This document shows, one piece after another, positions 8,564-16,926 of a stretch of 64,000 nucleotides of DNA (its first letter is position 1; each line of letters starts with the position of its first letter). The position numbers and the translations under genes were made by a program. Origin of the DNA: Halotia branconii CENA392 (GTDB lineage: Bacteria; Cyanobacteriota; Cyanobacteriia; Cyanobacteriales; Nostocaceae). The notes under the pieces were generated by a model that saw nothing but the letters and a program-made list of their open reading frames with translations, was not told the DNA's origin and searched no databases. The DNA lies in the NCBI RefSeq assembly GCF_029953635.1, contig NZ_CP124543.1:2459455-2523454 (forward strand), read 5' to 3'.

Positions 8564-10135
8564 GTGAAATTGATTTCTGAACCATCAATTCCTGTAAAAA
8601 TCCAAAGGATGAAGGAAAGAGTGCGGTGGAAACATCCGAGTTTTGGACAACGGGGAATTGATCAAACCAGCATGGTTATTGATGATGGTAAGGATGATAA
8701 TCCTGATTTTTCATTTATGGTTATCGGTGACAGTGGCACAAAATCTCATTACGGACATCATCCTCAACGAAAAGTCACTGAACTGATGCTTCCCCACAAA
8801 GATGATTGCCGTTTTGTGCTGCATACTGGGGATGTGATTTATGTGGTGGGTTCCCGTGAGTATTATCAAAGCAATTTTATTGAACCTTACCGAGAGTTTC
8901 TAGTAGGTGGCGAAAACCCCAAGAATATTTCTTATGACCGGATGGTGTTTAATTTACCGTTTCTGCCAGTGCTAGGCAATCATGATTATTATGATGTGCC
9001 TTTGATGTATCGTCTATTAACAGGCAGCACGTTACGGTTACGTCGTCAACTGCGTTACAAAGATTTTGAGATTGGTTGGCATGGATCAAATCAAGGTGAT
9101 GCTTACTCACGAGCATTTCTTGATTATTTAGCTGCAATGTCTTCACCAGAAGATTTACAACGTCATTTAGATCAAAATTATACGGCTAAAACTGACAATG
9201 GGCGCTGTTTGAATTATCAACCGGGACAGTTCACTCGTTTACCTAACCGCTATTACACTTTTCGTTACGGTGGTATTGATTTTTTCGCTTTAGATTCCAA
9301 TACCTTTAATGCACCATCACCTTTACCTGCAACTCAAGAAGGGGAAATTTATCGTCAAGAATTGCAAAAGCGTCGTCAAGAAATAGATCAAGAAGAAATA
9401 CAGATTTTAGCATTAAGCGATCGCCTTAATCCCGATAACCCAGCTGAAGCTGAAAAACTTGATGAACTCAGCGCCAAATTAGATCAAATCAACGAAATCA
9501 AAATCGACATTGAAAAACAATTAAAGTCCGATACCACAACCGCGATTGATTTTGAACAACTTGATTGGCTGCGAACTCGACTCATCGAATCTTGGAACAC
9601 AACGCAAGTTCGCGGCAGAATCATTTATTTTCATCATCCTCCCTACGTCACAGAAGCAACGAAGTGGAAACAAGCCCAAACTCTAGCGGTTCGTCATCGC
9701 TTGCGTTGGGTTTTAGAACAAGTGGCAGAAACTCTAGGTTCTTTAATCAAAGAACGTCCCATAGTTGATTTAATTTTCAACGGTCACGCCCATTGCTTAG
9801 AATATCTGCATACAGTTGATACAGGATACGCTGATTCACACATCAACTACATTATTTCTGGTGGTAGTGGTCATCGTCCCCGTCGTCAGCGTCCAGAGGG
9901 AACTGAATTATGGGAAAGTTTTACTAATATTTCTGGTAGTCCTACGCGTAAAGTTGCGGATTCATTATTATTTGTGGGACGCAATGGCTATGGACTTCAA
10001 CAGCGATTACCTTACTCTTGTGTGCGGATTGATGTTCAAGCTGGTTCCCCACCCAAGTTTACCGTAAGACCATTGGTAGCTGAGCGTGTTGGTCAAAAAT
10101 GGTGCGATCGCTCCTTGGAACCATTTGTAATTTAA
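8564..10135 (+). CDS. metallophosphoesterase (calcineurin-like)
   Basis: About 523 residues. The ordered calcineurin-type metal motifs are visible: GDSG near the N terminus, HTGDVIY, GNHDYYD, then HHPPY and GHAHCLEYLH toward the C terminus, so a two-metal phosphatase/phosphodiesterase site looks intact. A charged helical insertion (about residues 265-325, rich in Glu, Gln and Lys) separates the two halves. No signal peptide, so probably cytoplasmic; substrate not inferable. Start: GTG at 8564 sits 8 nt after AGGAG (8551-8555); an in-frame GTG at 8555 would overlap that ribosome site. Stands alone between a MITE and a convergent methyltransferase gene. Confidence 0.85.
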   Translation: MKLISEPSIPVKIQRMKERVRWKHPSFGQRGIDQTSMVIDDGKDDNPDFSFMVIGDSGTKSHYGHHPQRKVTELMLPHKDDCRFVLHTGDVIYVVGSREYYQSNFIEPYREFLVGGENPKNISYDRMVFNLPFLPVLGNHDYYDVPLMYRLLTGSTLRLRRQLRYKDFEIGWHGSNQGDAYSRAFLDYLAAMSSPEDLQRHLDQNYTAKTDNGRCLNYQPGQFTRLPNRYYTFRYGGIDFFALDSNTFNAPSPLPATQEGEIYRQELQKRRQEIDQEEIQILALSDRLNPDNPAEAEKLDELSAKLDQINEIKIDIEKQLKSDTTTAIDFEQLDWLRTRLIESWNTTQVRGRIIYFHHPPYVTEATKWKQAQTLAVRHRLRWVLEQVAETLGSLIKERPIVDLIFNGHAHCLEYLHTVDTGYADSHINYIISGGSGHRPRRQRPEGTELWESFTNISGSPTRKVADSLLFVGRNGYGLQQRLPYSCVRIDVQAGSPPKFTVRPLVAERVGQKWCDRSLEPFVI

Positions 10136-10143
10136 ATAATAGT

Positions 10144-10962
10144 TTACTTTATAGCGCGAACAAAGAACTTTGTGGTATCTTCCCAAACTCCTTGATCGGT
10201 TGTCAATTCTTCAATTTCTGTAATGTACTCAACTTGCAATTGATTTAATTGTTCTAGCGATAATTGTGCTAACAGTTCATTACCTTTAAAACTCATATTG
10301 ATTTCTCTCCAAGATAATTTTTTATCTTTCAAATGGCGGTAACGTCCTGATGGTTCAATTTTAATGTCAATATCTCTAAAACCTGCTTGCTCTAGCAGAT
10401 GATGACATTTTTCTGGAGTTCCTGGTACTTCCAAAATATGTTGTACTGATGTACCCAATACTTTAGTGTAGATGTTCTGATAAACAGTTGCTAAATAAGC
10501 AGTTTCTGGAGGAAAAGTAAATGCCACAAATCCTCCTGTTTTTAAGAAGTTATACCACTTTTGCAAAATAGCAGGGATATCAGGAAAAAGTACAATCGCT
10601 TCACAGCAAAAGATAACATCAAAACTTCCATCATTAAAGTTAAAAGATTCGGCATCTGCTTGAATCAACTCGATATTTTGTAATTGTGCTGCTACAATCT
10701 TTTGTTTTGCTTGATGCAACATTCCAGGGGTCATGTCAATTCCAATCACATAACCTTCTGAACCAGCTTTTTCAGCTGCGGGAATCGCCACTAAACCTGT
10801 ACCAGTGGCCACATCTAAGATTTTCTGTCCTTGCTGAAGCGGAACAAATTCCAGTAAAATTTTAGCTTCTAGAGGATGACGAGTACCTTCCTCATAGTCA
10901 TAAGTAGTTCTACTACCATAAAGTTCTCTTAGTTGTTGCTTATAACCTTCTATATTATTCAT
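10144..10962 (-). CDS. class I SAM-dependent methyltransferase (UbiE/Coq5-like)
   Basis: About 272 residues. Motif I ILDVATGTGLVAIPAA binds S-adenosylmethionine, followed by the acidic GIDMTPGML loop and the post-motif FDVIFCCEAI. The C-terminal third (RDIDIKIEPSGRYRHLKD) is the substrate side and not diagnostic. Substrate unknown. ATG at 10962 is preferred over an upstream TTG at 10968. The gene is divergent from the next methyltransferase, with only 6 bp between start codons, so the promoter and leader of each lie inside the other. Its 3' end faces the metallophosphoesterase gene, 8 bp away. Confidence 0.85.
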   Translation of the reverse strand: MNNIEGYKQQLRELYGSRTTYDYEEGTRHPLEAKILLEFVPLQQGQKILDVATGTGLVAIPAAEKAGSEGYVIGIDMTPGMLHQAKQKIVAAQLQNIELIQADAESFNFNDGSFDVIFCCEAIVLFPDIPAILQKWYNFLKTGGFVAFTFPPETAYLATVYQNIYTKVLGTSVQHILEVPGTPEKCHHLLEQAGFRDIDIKIEPSGRYRHLKDKKLSWREINMSFKGNELLAQLSLEQLNQLQVEYITEIEELTTDQGVWEDTTKFFVRAIK

Positions 10963-10968
10963 AATCAA

Positions 10969-11709
10969 ATGTCAAATTTTTTACATTTTATAGTAACTCT
11001 TCTGCTGATGTTAAGTTGTTCGTTGTTGAATCCAACTTATACAGCACAAGCAAACTCTTCACCAAATACTGTATACGAACAACGGACTATTCACAGTCTT
11101 GATGGTATTGGTAAATATTATATGGGTCGAGAAATTGCCCAAGTTATGGGACATACAGGCGCTGGCTGGTTAGAAAGATCCAGGAGAGAAACAGAAGAAC
11201 AACCTAGTAAGGTGATAACTGCAATCAACTTACAACCAAATTACGTAGTAGCAGATATTGGTGCTGGTACAGGTTACTTTAGTTTTCGTATTGCGCCATT
11301 ATTAACAGCAGGAAAGGTGTTTGCTGTGGATATTCAACCAGAAATGATAGATATCATTGAGTTTTTTAAAAAAGAGAAAAACATCTCCAATGTTGAACCT
11401 GTTTTAGCAACTGTTACTAATCCCAATCTGCCAGATGAAAGTGTAGATTTAGCGTTAATGGTCGATGCTTATCATGAATTTGAGTATCCCCAAGAAGTTA
11501 TGCAAGGAATTGTCAAAGCCCTGAAACCAGGTGGTAGAGTAGTGCTGGTTGAATACCGGGGCGAAAACCCCTTCATCATGATTAAACGTCTGCACAAAAT
11601 GACTCAAAAGCAAGCACGTAAAGAAATGCAAGCTGTTGGTTTAGTTTGGCGTGAAACCAAAAATTTGTTACCCCAGCAGCATTTAATGGTGTTTGAAAAA
11701 CTAACTTAA
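10969..11709 (+). CDS. SAM-dependent methyltransferase with N-terminal signal-like segment
   Basis: 246 residues from ATG 10969. Residues 1-27 form a signal-peptide-like segment (hydrophobic FIVTLLLMLSCSLL, then TYTAQA as possible cleavage site). The body is a class I methyltransferase: VVADIGAGTGYFSFRIAP (motif I), VFAVDIQPEM (acidic loop) and a DLALMVDAYHEF segment. Similar small exported-looking methyltransferases occur in cyanobacteria and other bacteria; SAM is not known to be plentiful in the periplasm, so either the enzyme is membrane-anchored facing the cytosol or the segment is misleading. Divergent from the gene at 10144; convergent with and overlapping by 4 bp the small gene at 11706. 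Confidence 0.8.
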   Translation: MSNFLHFIVTLLLMLSCSLLNPTYTAQANSSPNTVYEQRTIHSLDGIGKYYMGREIAQVMGHTGAGWLERSRRETEEQPSKVITAINLQPNYVVADIGAGTGYFSFRIAPLLTAGKVFAVDIQPEMIDIIEFFKKEKNISNVEPVLATVTNPNLPDESVDLALMVDAYHEFEYPQEVMQGIVKALKPGGRVVLVEYRGENPFIMIKRLHKMTQKQARKEMQAVGLVWRETKNLLPQQHLMVFEKLT

Positions 11710-11984
11710 GATGTTGGCAAAACCAAACTAGCATTTTTAGTTGTGCTATCCCAAACTATCCAACTACAAGAACTGTCTACATCAGTTGGATTATTGGTGA
11801 CTTTAAAATACAACTTTTCTGCACCTTTGGGTTCGATCGCAAAGTCAGCATTTTGAGCGTAAACAACTTTAAAACCTTTGTCTCGCAAACAATACATTGC
11901 CCACGCTTTCAATGATTGTTTATGTGGTTCGTGGGGAATTGGTGGTTTTGTAATTGTTTGTTCAATAACCTGATATATTTGCAT
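11706..11984 (-). CDS. conserved small protein of unknown function
   Basis: 92 residues from an ATG at 11984. No family recognised. It is soluble-looking, with a central GFKVVYAQNADFAIEPKG stretch and a C-terminal Trp/Cys-containing segment (SSCSWIVWD). The stop codon overlaps the stop region of the convergent methyltransferase gene by 4 bp. Codon usage and a plausible start make it a credible gene; it could be a small fold resembling restriction-endonuclease-like cores, but that is only a guess from the alternating beta/alpha pattern. Confidence 0.6.
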   Translation of the reverse strand: MQIYQVIEQTITKPPIPHEPHKQSLKAWAMYCLRDKGFKVVYAQNADFAIEPKGAEKLYFKVTNNPTDVDSSCSWIVWDSTTKNASLVLPTS

Positions 11985-12199
11985 TGATTTTTTAATTTCA
12001 GTAAATACTTTTGGTTTTCATTATTTATTTTATACAAATTTAGAGGTTATACCATTTCACGAAATTATAGTAGCTTTGCTTTTTTCAATCAACTCATCTA
12101 GCGATCGCACTCTAAAAGTTTAGTTTAGGCTAGTTCGCAAGCAATGCGATCGCTGAATTAGAGATAATATTTATATGATTAAGTAATTCTCTATCATCT

Positions 12200-12820
12200 A
12201 TGACTCAAGCCATACCCAAGCTAGTAACCTTTGAGGAATTTGTCGATTGGCTGCCTGAAAACGTCGGAGTACGCTACGAACTGCATAATGGAAGTATTGT
12301 GAAAATGGCACAACCAGTAGGAGACCACGAAGAAGTTAAAAGCTTTCTAGGTGTCGAAATTCCTGTTGAAATTAAACGTCTAGGATTGCCCTACGGTATC
12401 CCTAACCAAGTTATAGTTAGACCTCCTGAAAAAGATTCTGGTTATTTTCCAGATGTGTTGGTGCTAAATCGGGCAAATCTGGCAAATGAACCATTGTGGA
12501 AAAAAGAATCTACCCTAAGTTTGGGTGCATCAATACCTTTAATTATCGAAGTAGTATCAACTAACTGGCGGGACGATTACTATATAAAATACGCTGACTA
12601 TGAAGAGATGGGTATCCCCGAATACTGGATTGTCGATTACGCTGCCTTGGGTGGACGCAATTTTATTGGCAACCCCAAACAACCGACAATCTCTGTCTGT
12701 AACTTGGTTGATGGAGAATATCAGATAAATAAGTTTCGAGATAGCGAGATCATTATCTCCCAAGCTTTTCCCCAATTGCAGCTCACGCCAACCCAGATTT
12801 TTCAAGCTGGTTTGGTGTAG
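12200..12820 (+). CDS. Uma2 family (DUF820) endonuclease-like protein
   Basis: 206 residues. Typical features of the Uma2/DUF820 group that is greatly expanded in cyanobacteria: N-terminal TFEEFVDWLPEN and YELHNGSIVKM, then YFPDVLVL, PLIIEVVS and YADYEEMGIPEYWIVDY. The fold belongs to the PD-(D/E)XK nuclease superfamily; Asp in FPDVLVL and Glu in IIEVVS are the expected metal ligands and both are present. Biological role of the family is unsettled. Stands alone; followed by an AATTCGT tandem repeat. Confidence 0.85.
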   Translation: MTQAIPKLVTFEEFVDWLPENVGVRYELHNGSIVKMAQPVGDHEEVKSFLGVEIPVEIKRLGLPYGIPNQVIVRPPEKDSGYFPDVLVLNRANLANEPLWKKESTLSLGASIPLIIEVVSTNWRDDYYIKYADYEEMGIPEYWIVDYAALGGRNFIGNPKQPTISVCNLVDGEYQINKFRDSEIIISQAFPQLQLTPTQIFQAGLV

Positions 12821-12825
12821 CGTTT

Positions 12826-12850
12826 AATTCGTAATTCGTAATTCGTAATT
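12826..12850. repeat. STRR heptanucleotide repeat (AATTCGT)
   Basis: Three to four tandem copies of AATTCGT directly after the Uma2 gene. A related sequence forms an inverted pair near 33263-33301. Confidence 0.75.
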
Positions 12851-12959
12851 TTTATACTGCTAATACTTTATTGATTTGAAATTGGTGTTTTATCCACAAA
12901 GCGATCGCCTAATTAATGCAAAAATAACTATATAATCTGGCATTTGCAGGTTTTTAAGC

Positions 12960-13982
12960 TTAACTAACAGCGGCTTCTAATAATTTAATTGTCCCAGTGT
13001 CAGCATCAATTTCAACTTCTACACCAACTGGTACGGTAAATTTATTTTGAATATGACCAATCATCGAACCATACCAGCCAGGAATGCTCAAAGGCAATAT
13101 GTGGTCTTGTAATACTTGCATTAAAGTAAATGATGGTTCATCCCCTAGACTACAATCAGTGCATTGTCCAAAGATAAAACCAGCAATTTGGTTAAGTATA
13201 CCGGCATTTTTTAACTGAGTCAGCATTCGGTCAATTCGATAAACATCTTCGTTTACGTCTTCTATAAACAAAATGCTTTTGTACCAAGAAGGTAAATAAG
13301 GTGAACCTACCATCGCCGATAACACCGACAAGTTACCACCCATAAGTTTACCTTTCGCCTTTCCTGGTGCTATTGTCTGCACTTGCACATCGCTAGGCTG
13401 GAAAGTTGCCATTGTTACAGCTTCGCCATGAAAGAGAATGCGCTTGAGGTAATCTGTAGTAAAAGTATTCCAGGTAGAGATGGCATTGGGGCCGTGAAAA
13501 GTCATCACCCGACTACGAGCATAAATTGCTAGTACCAAGGCAGTAACATCACTGTAGCCAATGATAATTTTGGGATGAGAGCGAATTAAGGTGTAATTCA
13601 GTAACGGTAACAGGCGATTACATCCCCAACCACCACGCATAGTCATTATCGCTTTCACGGAGCGATCGCTAAACATACTATTTATATCTTGAGCGCGATC
13701 GGCATCTTTACCTGCTAAATAACCATAACGGTCTGCAATATGCGCCCCAAGTTTGACTTTTAATCCTAATTTTGTAATTGATTGCTTCGCTGTTGCAATA
13801 TCTTCTAAATCAACGATACCCGCTGGGGCAATCAATCCTACAGTATCACCAACTTGCAAACGGGGCGGTTTAAGAATGATATTGGGCGATAATTGCTGTT
13901 CTTGAGCAGCAAGTGGTGAAATTTGGGTAGCTAAGGTAGCTAATCCGCAGGTGGTAATAAATTGTCGGCGCTTCATCTTCAT
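12960..13982 (-). CDS. LD-carboxypeptidase, peptidase family S66 (muramoyltetrapeptide carboxypeptidase-like)
   Basis: 340 residues. The N terminus MKMKRRQFITTCGLATLA is a Tat-like signal (RRQFIT), so the enzyme is probably exported to the periplasm. S66 landmarks are present: VGLIAPAG at the start of the domain, MRGGWG, the nucleophile Ser in GYSDVT (about residue 144), Glu in LFIEDV and His in IGHIQNK. Family members cut the L,D bond between meso-diaminopimelate and D-Ala in peptidoglycan tetrapeptides during cell-wall recycling. The first and best start is the ATG at 13982. Convergent with nothing close; divergent from the Lin0512-like gene. Confidence 0.88.
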   Translation of the reverse strand: MKMKRRQFITTCGLATLATQISPLAAQEQQLSPNIILKPPRLQVGDTVGLIAPAGIVDLEDIATAKQSITKLGLKVKLGAHIADRYGYLAGKDADRAQDINSMFSDRSVKAIMTMRGGWGCNRLLPLLNYTLIRSHPKIIIGYSDVTALVLAIYARSRVMTFHGPNAISTWNTFTTDYLKRILFHGEAVTMATFQPSDVQVQTIAPGKAKGKLMGGNLSVLSAMVGSPYLPSWYKSILFIEDVNEDVYRIDRMLTQLKNAGILNQIAGFIFGQCTDCSLGDEPSFTLMQVLQDHILPLSIPGWYGSMIGHIQNKFTVPVGVEVEIDADTGTIKLLEAAVS

Positions 13983-14106
13983 GATGAAAGTTTAGCCTCA
14001 CATTTGCGACATTTCTATCTCAAGACTCGATAATCTATCTCAGAAGAAGTATGCTGCTGTTCTATTGAGCGATACAGTTAAAAAGAAAGATTTCCAGGAG
14101 GTAACA

Positions 14107-14469
14107 GTGGCGCGTAAACGTTTGATTATCGAGATGGGGATGGGAATAGATCAGCATGGACAAGAGCCAACTGTAGCAGCAGCCAGAGCTGTACGTAACG
14201 CGATCGCTCACAATGCTTTACTCGGTGTTTGGGAAGTCGCTGGTTTAAGTAATCCTGATGAGATGATTGTCGAAGTTAAAATAGCAGTGCCCTATCCAGA
14301 ACAAGTCAGAGAAGCAGAAGTATTAGCTGTATTACCATTTGGTAAAAAAAGCCTCAGCGTAGAATTTGGAGGAATGGTAGTGCAAGGACGAGCGATCGCC
14401 TCTCTCAATGATAAAAATGATGAAATGTTGATTGCGATCGCAGCGGTTACAGTTTTGGTTGAAAATTAA
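14107..14469 (+). CDS. Lin0512 family protein
   Basis: 120 residues from GTG 14107, which lies five bases after an AGGAGGT ribosome site (14096-14102); an in-frame TTG at 14065 would put that site inside the gene. The sequence RLIIEMGMGIDQHGQEPTVAA followed by AVRNAIAHNAL and a Gly-rich C terminus fits the small Lin0512/TIGR02058-type family. Function of this family is not known; it is compact and probably cytoplasmic and oligomeric. Divergent from the LD-carboxypeptidase gene and upstream of the Rieske oxygenase gene, 122 bp away. Confidence 0.75.
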   Translation: MARKRLIIEMGMGIDQHGQEPTVAAARAVRNAIAHNALLGVWEVAGLSNPDEMIVEVKIAVPYPEQVREAEVLAVLPFGKKSLSVEFGGMVVQGRAIASLNDKNDEMLIAIAAVTVLVEN

Positions 14470-14590
14470 CTCTTAACTTTGGCAAAATTTAGCTCTTGGG
14501 ACTGAAAGTTTCTGCAAAATCTCTATCTAATTCTTTTTTAGATAAGATCAGGACAGGCAAATTCAGATAATCGCTACCTAGAGCAGATTT

Positions 14591-15934
14591 ATGACATTAG
14601 AAATCCAGAGAACACCGACTTCTACTTTAGAGATAACCGAAGAAAAGCAAGAATTTAATTGGAGACAATGTTGGTATCCTGTCTGTTTTGTACAAGACTT
14701 ACCAAAAAACGTTCCTTACAGTTTTTCTTTATACGATGAACCTTTTGTTTTATTTACAAACAAAGATGGACAATTAATTTGTTTAACAGATCGTTGTTCT
14801 CACCGTGCGGCTAGACTCTCTGACGGACAAATTATTGATGGCAAAATTGAATGTTCATATCATGGTTGGCAGTTTGGTCAAAATGGTGAATGTTTACATA
14901 TTCCTCAGTTGCCTGCGGATGCAAAAATTCCCGCTAGTGCTTGTATAGAGTCATTTCAAGTTGTAGAACATCAAGGCATCATTTGGATCTGGGCGCAAGC
15001 AAGTGAAGCTGGCAAAGAGGAACTTATCCCAACTTTAGCTGACTTAGAAAACCCGATATTTGTCAGCACAGATTACATGCGCGACCTTCCTTATGACCAA
15101 AGCTATTTTATAGAAAATATCATTGACCCAGCTCATGTTCCCATTAGTCATGATGGCATTATGGGAAGACGAGACGATGCCCAACCATTAGAAATGGAAG
15201 TCGTTGAAAGCTCAAACAAAGGGATTCGAGGCAGATATAAGTATACGCGAACACCGAATGCCTCTTGGAATTATTTAGATTTTATTGCTCCCAATTTAAT
15301 TACTTATAAAATCAATATTGTCCAGAAAGGTTGGCAAGGAGGAGTGGCTTTATATTCCATTCCTTTAGGTAAAGATAGATGCCGAATTTTACTAAGAAAT
15401 TATGGTAATTTCTTCACTTGGAAACTCAAGAACATGCCTCTTTGGCTAGACCATATTTTAGTAAGAAACAAAATCTTAGAAGGAGATTTACAACTTGTTG
15501 TGCAGCAAAAGGCTCAAGTTGAGCGCTTGGGAGAAAATCTCAAACAAGTCTATTTACCACTCAAAACCTCTGATACATTGGTAATTGAATACCGCAAATG
15601 GCTGGATAAATTTGGTTCATCTTTACCTTTTTATCAAGGCTATGCTTCAGCAAAAAACATAGATGGAGGTGAATTTAATACAAATTTGACACCTTTAGAC
15701 AGATTTGCACAACATACGCAAATTTGTAATTCTTGCAATCAAGCTTATCAAACCACAAATAAACTGAAACAAACTTTTATCGGAGTAGCGATCGCTTTTG
15801 CAGCTATAGCCATATTAGTCGATGCTTATTACCTCAAAATAGCCACAGTCTCCGCTGCATTATTAGCAGTTGGTTTGGCAGTTTTTGCCCAGAAACTTAA
15901 AATTAAGTTTGAACGCTCTTATACTCGTCACTAA
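14591..15934 (+). CDS. Rieske oxygenase of the pheophorbide a oxygenase (PaO)-like family
   Basis: 447 residues. Rieske [2Fe-2S] ligands C69, H71, C88 and H91 are present (RCSHRA and CSYHGWQF). The mononuclear iron site is D179, H182 and H187 in IIDPAHVPISH. A C-terminal CxxC (C379, C382), characteristic of the PaO/Tic55/PTC52 group, precedes two closely spaced hydrophobic segments (about 392-428) that would anchor the protein in the membrane, probably thylakoid. Family members oxidise chlorophyll-derived or other hydrophobic ring substrates using ferredoxin electrons. The actual substrate cannot be read from sequence. First gene of a same-strand run with a DUF3598-like protein, FAD monooxygenase and SnoaL-like protein. 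Confidence 0.88.
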   Translation: MTLEIQRTPTSTLEITEEKQEFNWRQCWYPVCFVQDLPKNVPYSFSLYDEPFVLFTNKDGQLICLTDRCSHRAARLSDGQIIDGKIECSYHGWQFGQNGECLHIPQLPADAKIPASACIESFQVVEHQGIIWIWAQASEAGKEELIPTLADLENPIFVSTDYMRDLPYDQSYFIENIIDPAHVPISHDGIMGRRDDAQPLEMEVVESSNKGIRGRYKYTRTPNASWNYLDFIAPNLITYKINIVQKGWQGGVALYSIPLGKDRCRILLRNYGNFFTWKLKNMPLWLDHILVRNKILEGDLQLVVQQKAQVERLGENLKQVYLPLKTSDTLVIEYRKWLDKFGSSLPFYQGYASAKNIDGGEFNTNLTPLDRFAQHTQICNSCNQAYQTTNKLKQTFIGVAIAFAAIAILVDAYYLKIATVSAALLAVGLAVFAQKLKIKFERSYTRH

Positions 15935-15952
15935 TTTCATTAACATTAGCAA

Positions 15953-16759
15953 ATGTCACAATTGAATATTATGAACACCCAAGAACAAAACTGGATAAAT
16001 TTATTCGGTAATCATAGTCTTGAAGATATTGCTTGGTATGGAACATGGACTAAATATGCTCCCAATAAAAAAGTTATCAGTTCCTTTCAAGGTGTGAGAA
16101 AATTTCGTACTAATAAAGATAAAACCTTGATTGACCATACTAATACTTATACATACGCTGATGGCAGCACAGAAGAGAAAAACTGGCAACTTGAGAAGCA
16201 GACTTGTAACCAATCTGACGGTGTAATTCATGTCGCCGTACCTTCTATGAGGTCGCTATCTTTTGGTCAAGGTGCAAGTGCTTGGTTCAGCCAAACATGG
16301 GAAATGGGAAAAATGTTTGGAGCAGAGTTGTTTTTTCAACATGAAAATTGGCGAACTAGTGTTAGTACTATTTATGGAGAAAATGGCGATTTAGAAAGAA
16401 TTACTCATATTCGAGAACATCTAGGTAGCTTCCCCATCGAATCTCCTGGTTTAGAAATAGAAGCAATTGATGGCAAGTGGACAGGAGAAAAAAAGTATAT
16501 GACTCCTGATTTAATTATTTCGGATACCGAATTAATTGCAGAACTGATATTAGTTCCTATAAAAGGTATCAATAAAACTATATTTTTGCCTGATGGTGTA
16601 GTTGTAAATGCTCCAAAAAAATTGGAAAATAATCAAGAGTTTCAGATGACAACTGGCAAATTTGTGTCTCCAGAAATCTTTAAAAGATTTACAGTAAAAT
16701 ATAATCAATTGGGTAATTTTCAACAATTGATTTCTGAAACATTTCATCGTCAAGTTTAA
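15953..16759 (+). CDS. DUF3598-like protein (lipocalin-type fold predicted)
   Basis: 268 residues. N-terminal half with GTWTKYAPNKK and a long beta-rich region, then the FFQHENWRTSV, THIREHLG and GKWTGEKK segments that recall DUF3598, a cyanobacterial/plastid family with a calycin-like beta-barrel predicted to hold a small hydrophobic ligand. No signal peptide. ATG 15953 or ATG 15971 could be the start. It begins 18 bp after the Rieske oxygenase stop, so co-transcription is likely; a ligand-binding partner of that enzyme is a reasonable inference. A second DUF3598-like gene lies at 19637. Confidence 0.7.
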   Translation: MSQLNIMNTQEQNWINLFGNHSLEDIAWYGTWTKYAPNKKVISSFQGVRKFRTNKDKTLIDHTNTYTYADGSTEEKNWQLEKQTCNQSDGVIHVAVPSMRSLSFGQGASAWFSQTWEMGKMFGAELFFQHENWRTSVSTIYGENGDLERITHIREHLGSFPIESPGLEIEAIDGKWTGEKKYMTPDLIISDTELIAELILVPIKGINKTIFLPDGVVVNAPKKLENNQEFQMTTGKFVSPEIFKRFTVKYNQLGNFQQLISETFHRQV

Positions 16760-16827
16760 AAACAAAATCTATAGAACTCCTATTTGATTTTTGAACACGA
16801 TTTAGTACGTATCTACCCCTTCTTAAC

Positions 16828-16862
16828 TGTTCCGTTCCCTGTTTCCTGTTCCCTGTTCCCTA
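16828..16862. repeat. STRR heptanucleotide repeat (GTTCCCT)
   Basis: Imperfect tandem copies of GTTCCCT between the DUF3598-like gene and the FAD monooxygenase gene. It is another STRR variant. Confidence 0.7.
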
Positions 16863-16926
16863 TCTACACAAATAAATTCACCGAATCAAATCGGATTACT
16901 ATATTGTCTGAAAAATTCTAAAACCT

